NCBI GenBank assembly: GCA_023818375.1
Contig: JAMWCC010000061.1
Span: forward strand, 1-35,391
Length of the DNA stretch: 35,391 nt
Reading direction: 5' to 3'
Origin: Candidatus Omnitrophota bacterium
GTDB taxonomy: Bacteria > Ratteibacteria > UBA8468 > B48-G9 > DTJG01
Program-made: the position numbers and the translations under genes
In this document: positions 34,118-35,391 of the stretch, one piece after another
How the letters are laid out: the number at the start of each line of letters is the position of its first letter
Numbering within the stretch: position 1 is the stretch's first letter
Notes under the pieces: model-generated
Database searches by the model: none
What the model was told of the DNA's origin: nothing
Seen by the model: the letters and a program-made list of their open reading frames with translations, nothing else

Positions 34118-35113
34118 ATGACAAAACAGCTTTACATTTTCAGTGATGGTGAATTGAAAAGGAAACAAAACACTCTGTTTTTTGAAAAAAGCAGTGGTGA
34201 AAAAAAGTACTTTCCAATAGAAAATATTGAGCAGATTCACCTTTTTGGTGAAGTAACAATAAACAAGAAACTTCTTGATTTCCTTGCTCAGGAAGGTATT
34301 CTTATACATTTTTACAATTATTTTGGGTTTTATGAAGGAAGTTTTTATCCAAAGGAGCATTATAACTCAGGCTCATTGATTTTGAGACAGGCAGAACACT
34401 ATATGGATACAAGCAAAAGGATATGCATTGCCCGCAAATTTGTAAGTGGTGCCATATTGAATGCAATTAAGGTACTTGAGTACTACAAAACAAGAGGAAT
34501 TGACTTAGAAAACGAAATAAAGAAGATCGAACAAATAAATGAAAGTATTCAACATTTTACAACCATTGATGAACTAATGGCTCTTGAAGGCAATACAAAA
34601 GATATATATTACAGATGTTTCAATAAAATAATTAACAATAAGGATTTTAACTTTGAGGGAAGATTTAGGAAGCCCCCTATGGATCCAATAAACGCCTTAA
34701 TTAGTTATGGAAATTCCTTATTATATTCTTATGTTCTTGCTGAAATTTACAAAACTCATCTGGATCCGAGAATAGGATTTTTGCACACAACAAATTTCAG
34801 GAGATTTTCTTTAAATCTCGATGTCTCTGAAATTTTCAAACCAATTATTGTTGACAGAATGATATTTGCTATTGTTAACAAAGGAATGATTAAAAGCAAG
34901 GACTTTGTGGAGGAAATGAAAGGAATTTATCTTAATGAAAATGGACGAAAAATATTTGTGGAAGAGATGGATAATAAAATGAAAACGACGATAAAACATC
35001 GAAAACTGGGCAGAAGTGTCTCGTATAGAACATTAATAAGAATGGAATTATACAAGATAGAAAAGCATTTACTGGGAGATGAAGAATACACACCTTTTAT
35101 TACTTGGTGGTAA
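34118..35113 (+). CDS. cas1: Cas1 integrase
   Basis: This 331-aa protein is a complete Cas1. The N-terminal beta domain has YFPIENIEQIHLFGEVTINK. The helical catalytic domain has ELMALEGNTKDIYYRCFN (metal-binding Glu), IGFLHTTNFRRFSLNLDVSE (His) and FKPIIVDRMIFAIVNKG (downstream acidic ligand). It inserts new spacers at the leader end of the array, which begins 167 nt downstream of its stop on the same strand. All key residues appear intact, so adaptation should be functional. Confidence 0.96.
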   Translation: MTKQLYIFSDGELKRKQNTLFFEKSSGEKKYFPIENIEQIHLFGEVTINKKLLDFLAQEGILIHFYNYFGFYEGSFYPKEHYNSGSLILRQAEHYMDTSKRICIARKFVSGAILNAIKVLEYYKTRGIDLENEIKKIEQINESIQHFTTIDELMALEGNTKDIYYRCFNKIINNKDFNFEGRFRKPPMDPINALISYGNSLLYSYVLAEIYKTHLDPRIGFLHTTNFRRFSLNLDVSEIFKPIIVDRMIFAIVNKGMIKSKDFVEEMKGIYLNENGRKIFVEEMDNKMKTTIKHRKLGRSVSYRTLIRMELYKIEKHLLGDEEYTPFITWW

Positions 35114-35280
35114 AAAGTCGTCTACCTTGCATAGTGTAGAAATTATAGGGGTACGACGATTAGTAAAAAATTAATAAAGAGCTTGAACAATTTGGGGATT
35201 CAATTTACACTGTTGTAAAACACAGAACAAACTAAAATCTTTGAAAATTTTGAGGACAGCGAAAATAAATGTTAAAAAGT
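35114..35280 (+). promoter_or_regulatory. CRISPR leader
   Basis: This 167-nt AT-rich region lies between cas1 and the first repeat. It contains a bulged inverted repeat (TCGTCTACC at 35118-35126 with GGTACGACGA at 35150-35159), a promoter and a TTTACA/TGTAAA palindrome. Leaders carry the array promoter and the signals that direct spacer insertion. Confidence 0.75.
35183..35211 (+). promoter_or_regulatory. CRISPR array promoter
   Basis: TTGAAC (35183-35188), 17 nt, TACACT (35206-35211). The expected start is about 60 nt before the first repeat. The -10 lies within the palindrome TTTACA-CTGT-TGTAAA (35204-35219). Confidence 0.5.
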
Positions 35281-35391
35281 GTTGTGAGCCTACCTATGAG
35301 GAATTGAAACAGTGCTTGAACTCTCATATTTCCTGCAATGACCCTGTGTTGTGAGCCTACCTATGAGGAATGGAAACAGGGTCTGGAAGGG
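35281..35391 (+). CRISPR. CRISPR array, leader end (two repeats, continues past the window)
   Basis: Two 30-nt repeats (35281-35310 and 35348-35377) start GTTGTGAGCCTACCTATGAG. They end GAATTGAAAC in the first copy and GAATGGAAAC in the second, one base apart. The spacer between is 37 nt (35311-35347). A second spacer begins at 35378 and is cut by the window end. The ATTGAAAC ending is the usual 5' handle of type I-A, I-B and III crRNAs. Position next to the leader and cas1 means these are the newest spacers. Confidence 0.93.

Noticed and set aside
35118-35159. Rho-independent terminator for the cas operon
   Set aside because: The stem has a long loop and bulge and lacks a T-tract, so it is reported only as an inverted repeat.

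Overview
The window is bacterial, AT-rich and tightly packed, with frequent 4-bp ATGA gene overlaps. It contains a replication-initiation/secretion block (secA, dnaA, dnaN, dciA), housekeeping genes (serS, carB, plsY, an FtsB/DivIC-like gene), a carbohydrate-degradation block rich in uroporphyrinogen-decarboxylase-like proteins, and a CRISPR-Cas locus. UroD-like proteins beside glycoside hydrolases, an unusual tRNA-secA-dnaA arrangement and an archaeal-style split Cas3 suggest an uncultured, possibly thermophilic lineage (Omnitrophota/Ratteibacteria-like). That placement is a low-confidence inference.

Layout. 1-3402 (minus strand): UroD-like protein, DegT/DnrJ/EryC1/StrS aminotransferase, then a polysaccharide export protein cut by the window edge. 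3587-9410 (plus): GH140/DUF4038-like hydrolase, second UroD-like protein and a large secreted GH42-like protein, all overlapping by 4 bp. 9407-15064 (minus): tRNA-Phe, secA, dnaA, dnaN, dciA. dnaA reads as full length only with a -1 shift at a canonical A AAA AAC slippery heptamer. 15205-18736 (plus): enolase-superfamily dehydratase/racemase, D-2-hydroxyacid dehydrogenase, flavoprotein, FkbM methyltransferase. 18782-26249 (plus): ftsB-like, serS, M20 amidohydrolase, an 89-aa unknown, carB, plsY and a dolichol/phytol-kinase-like gene.

26395-35391 (plus) is a type I-A-like CRISPR-Cas operon: cas3', cas3'', cas8a, mntA, hepT, cas7, cas5, cas4, cas6, cas2, cas1. It is followed by a leader with a promoter and the first two repeats of an array that runs off the window. 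Three points stand out. A complete MntA/HepT (nucleotidyltransferase/HEPN) toxin-antitoxin pair is translationally embedded between cas8 and cas7. No separate small-subunit gene exists, but a very strong internal Shine-Dalgarno and in-frame ATG in the 3' third of cas8 would produce a 133-aa Cas11-like protein. The gap before cas3 holds a degenerate repeat-spacer-repeat-like element with a promoter-like sequence upstream, resembling crRNA-like regulatory RNAs of the CreA/CreR kind.

Promoters found by eye are sigma70-like, often with an extended -10 (TGTTATnnT). Several place the expected transcription start at or next to the ATG, suggesting leaderless mRNAs for plsY, cas3' and the GH140-like gene. 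No stretch longer than about 300 bases lacks a gene. Nothing was searched or computed; all identities rest on motif recognition.
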